From assembly GCA_026936335.1 (NCBI GenBank), contig JAPMXV010000030.1, forward strand, positions 186,001 to 250,000: a DNA stretch of 64,000 bases. The letters are read 5' to 3'. Shown piece by piece: positions 63,901 to 64,000 of this stretch. The notes under the pieces were generated by a model that saw nothing but the letters and a program-made list of their open reading frames with translations, was not told where the DNA came from and ran no database searches. The position numbers were made by a program, and so were the translations under genes. This DNA is from Mantamonas sphyraenae (taxonomy: Eukaryota; CRuMs; Mantamonadidae). Numbering within the stretch: position 1 is the stretch's first letter; every line of letters begins with the position of its first letter.

Positions 63901-64000
63901 TTCGCCGCGACAGCTTGTCGCTCTGCGATCCCTTCCCGTTCCTCTCTCGAGGGCTGTCGTCATCGCTTCTGTCGTCGTCGTCGCCCCACGGATGCTGGCT
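60941..64000 (-). CDS. AGC kinase of IREH/Rim15/Greatwall type, 5' end outside window
   Basis: Open in one frame from the right window edge to the stop at 60941, about 1019 residues visible; no ATG start inside the window. N-terminal part: disordered, Ser/Arg-rich, then a C2HC-type finger (CRVCEQEVVAEKVLEHVKVC, genomic about 63360-63430), as in plant IRE/IREH kinases. A poly-Ser tract precedes the kinase domain (about 62670-61450). Motifs: SRGAYGRVF glycine loop, AVKVLSK, HRDLKPDN, DFGLS, then SCVGTPDYLAPE and DWWSVG. About 130 extra residues separate DFG from GTPDY, the split activation segment typical of Greatwall/MASTL, Rim15 and IREH. All catalytic residues (Lys, HRD Asp, DFG Asp) are present. 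The tail has an AGC-type VSLREFGDEF region. Cell-cycle or nutrient signalling through PP2A is the family role. Confidence 0.88.
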   Translation of the reverse strand, partial: SQHPWGDDDDRSDDDSPRERNGKGSQSDKLSRRTSDIVAAQVPSTPQTPLRQHFEVDDNSRGRSTSTEKTRSKHAQQQGLRRASANTNRLNSVDEDLEEEVDFDVSRVSAWGRKLSHEVRGSPSMDADDDGDAASRRSSALAITRGTSEVFASESPVLGALSPRSPRNSPRGALKGGGSRRGSGTTLEREPMVVCRVCEQEVVAEKVLEHVKVCLPEQKTQLAVVACNQQLQVIERKLESKIHELERQQLGNSLLFPEAPGAGDPSQKTPLIVLEEQSEEGGDESRSSSMSSSTTSSVSGEREDGRDSPRDTEESEEQKLLSRTVETWRMLVAQVRRARRVRHNTEQAPKQMTKCIRSLRLIAADEELNKAQRFVAARVQKLCRRKRKAITTLQFVQTSIHLDGRVGGDNKKDRGTGSSSSSSSSSSSSGRRSRRRARRRDVIKPPRVRDFTVLKPISRGAYGRVFLCRKVRTDDVYAVKVLSKEEMVRKNQVGHVKAERKIMISTDNHYVVKLFFSFQSKKYLYMVMEYMPGGDLFSLLQMVRRLQEHVAKRYVAELVLALEYLHGKGIVHRDLKPDNILIGADGHVKLTDFGLSRKGIIDKHNKLEFERSGRTGLSHLVVPGRESSNTPLSGMKTTGAVTPATGGGGAFLRAAKSVDVGGGVAGNGTNEVGAGMTASISMASVDSSTEASESTLSTAGPSVSSIGTSGHGELLEGALSSVAGGGAVLLSRSPSEQPWMERRERPYSCVGTPDYLAPEILMGTGHGKIVDWWSVGIILYELIVGIPPFCDETPEAVFENILQGDIIYPRVPEEMSREAHDLISRLLDPDVNTRLGANGPEEVMAHAFFADIEWDTLLTQRPLYVPSTEHETDTSNFVSLREFGDEFPSDSDEEDSAHEGRAASSVRSRRRSSVAGMGSAVGMDSTSMAAHEMDSSDRQLIRVLFEAPSDDDELSDDDMSYMMLRSSGKGGSKEEQDFTSFRPFLNLNALATMTKEDAAAARRKSRRSGANAGNGVRRG

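Overview
The window is nuclear DNA of a GC-rich, very gene-dense, probably unicellular eukaryote. The evidence is 26 short spliceosomal introns that I could place (about 46 to 230 bp, every donor with G at +5) and a purely eukaryotic gene set. That set includes a multi-PHD chromatin protein, POLR1C, a PWWP/TFIIS-N protein, BCL7, FAM98, SERINC, BLOC1S4, NDUFS4, NUBPL, translin, OGT and an AGC kinase. BCL7, AIG1/ADTRP-like, FAM98 and BLOC1S4 point towards an opisthokont relative, while the EF-hand two-pore channel, the AIR9-like repeats and the IREH/Rim15-type kinase are shared with plants and other protists. I do not name a species.

Layout, left to right. 1-8.2 kb: multi-PHD gene (-, runs off the left edge), a formyltransferase (-), a two-pore channel (-) and an AIG1/ADTRP-like membrane hydrolase (+). 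8.5-14.2 kb: a giant orphan ORF (+), broken at a TCA/TCC microsatellite. 14.3-24 kb: a CH-CH/SH3/AIR9-like cytoskeletal protein (-) head to head with FAM98 (+), then an IQ-repeat protein (-) head to head with a PWWP protein (+). 24-30.6 kb: the PWWP protein, POLR1C (+), an LRR protein (-) and a seven-helix protein with gustatory-receptor-like topology (-). 30.9-42.1 kb: four same-strand intronless genes packed like an operon: a 2006-residue ankyrin-only protein, two apparently related membrane-anchored helical proteins whose frames overlap by ATGA, and a protein joining a CD-NTase/OAS-type nucleotidyltransferase domain to ankyrin repeats. 42.1-49 kb: a giant LRR multi-pass membrane protein (-), frame-broken. 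49-64 kb: twelve compact housekeeping genes: BCL7, TMEM19, BLOC1S4, NDUFS4, an EF-hand protein, SERINC, a secreted orphan, translin, NUBPL, a Ser-rich orphan, an OGT with a signal peptide, and an IREH/Rim15/Greatwall-type kinase that runs off the right edge.

The best candidate for something undescribed is the 30.9-42.1 kb block. A cyclic-nucleotide-synthase-like enzyme is fused to an evolving ankyrin array (exact 99-bp DNA repeats) and sits beside two membrane proteins and a giant ankyrin protein with the same repeat type. This resembles the sensor/enzyme/effector arrangement of nucleotide-signalling immunity, but the function is inference. A sharp G-to-C strand-composition flip falls inside the enzyme gene at about 41.69 kb.

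Compactness is extreme: divergent starts are 7 bp apart or overlapping, convergent stops as little as 6 bp apart. Four reading frames are interrupted at or near low-complexity sequence, so assembly indels must be considered wherever a gene appears broken.
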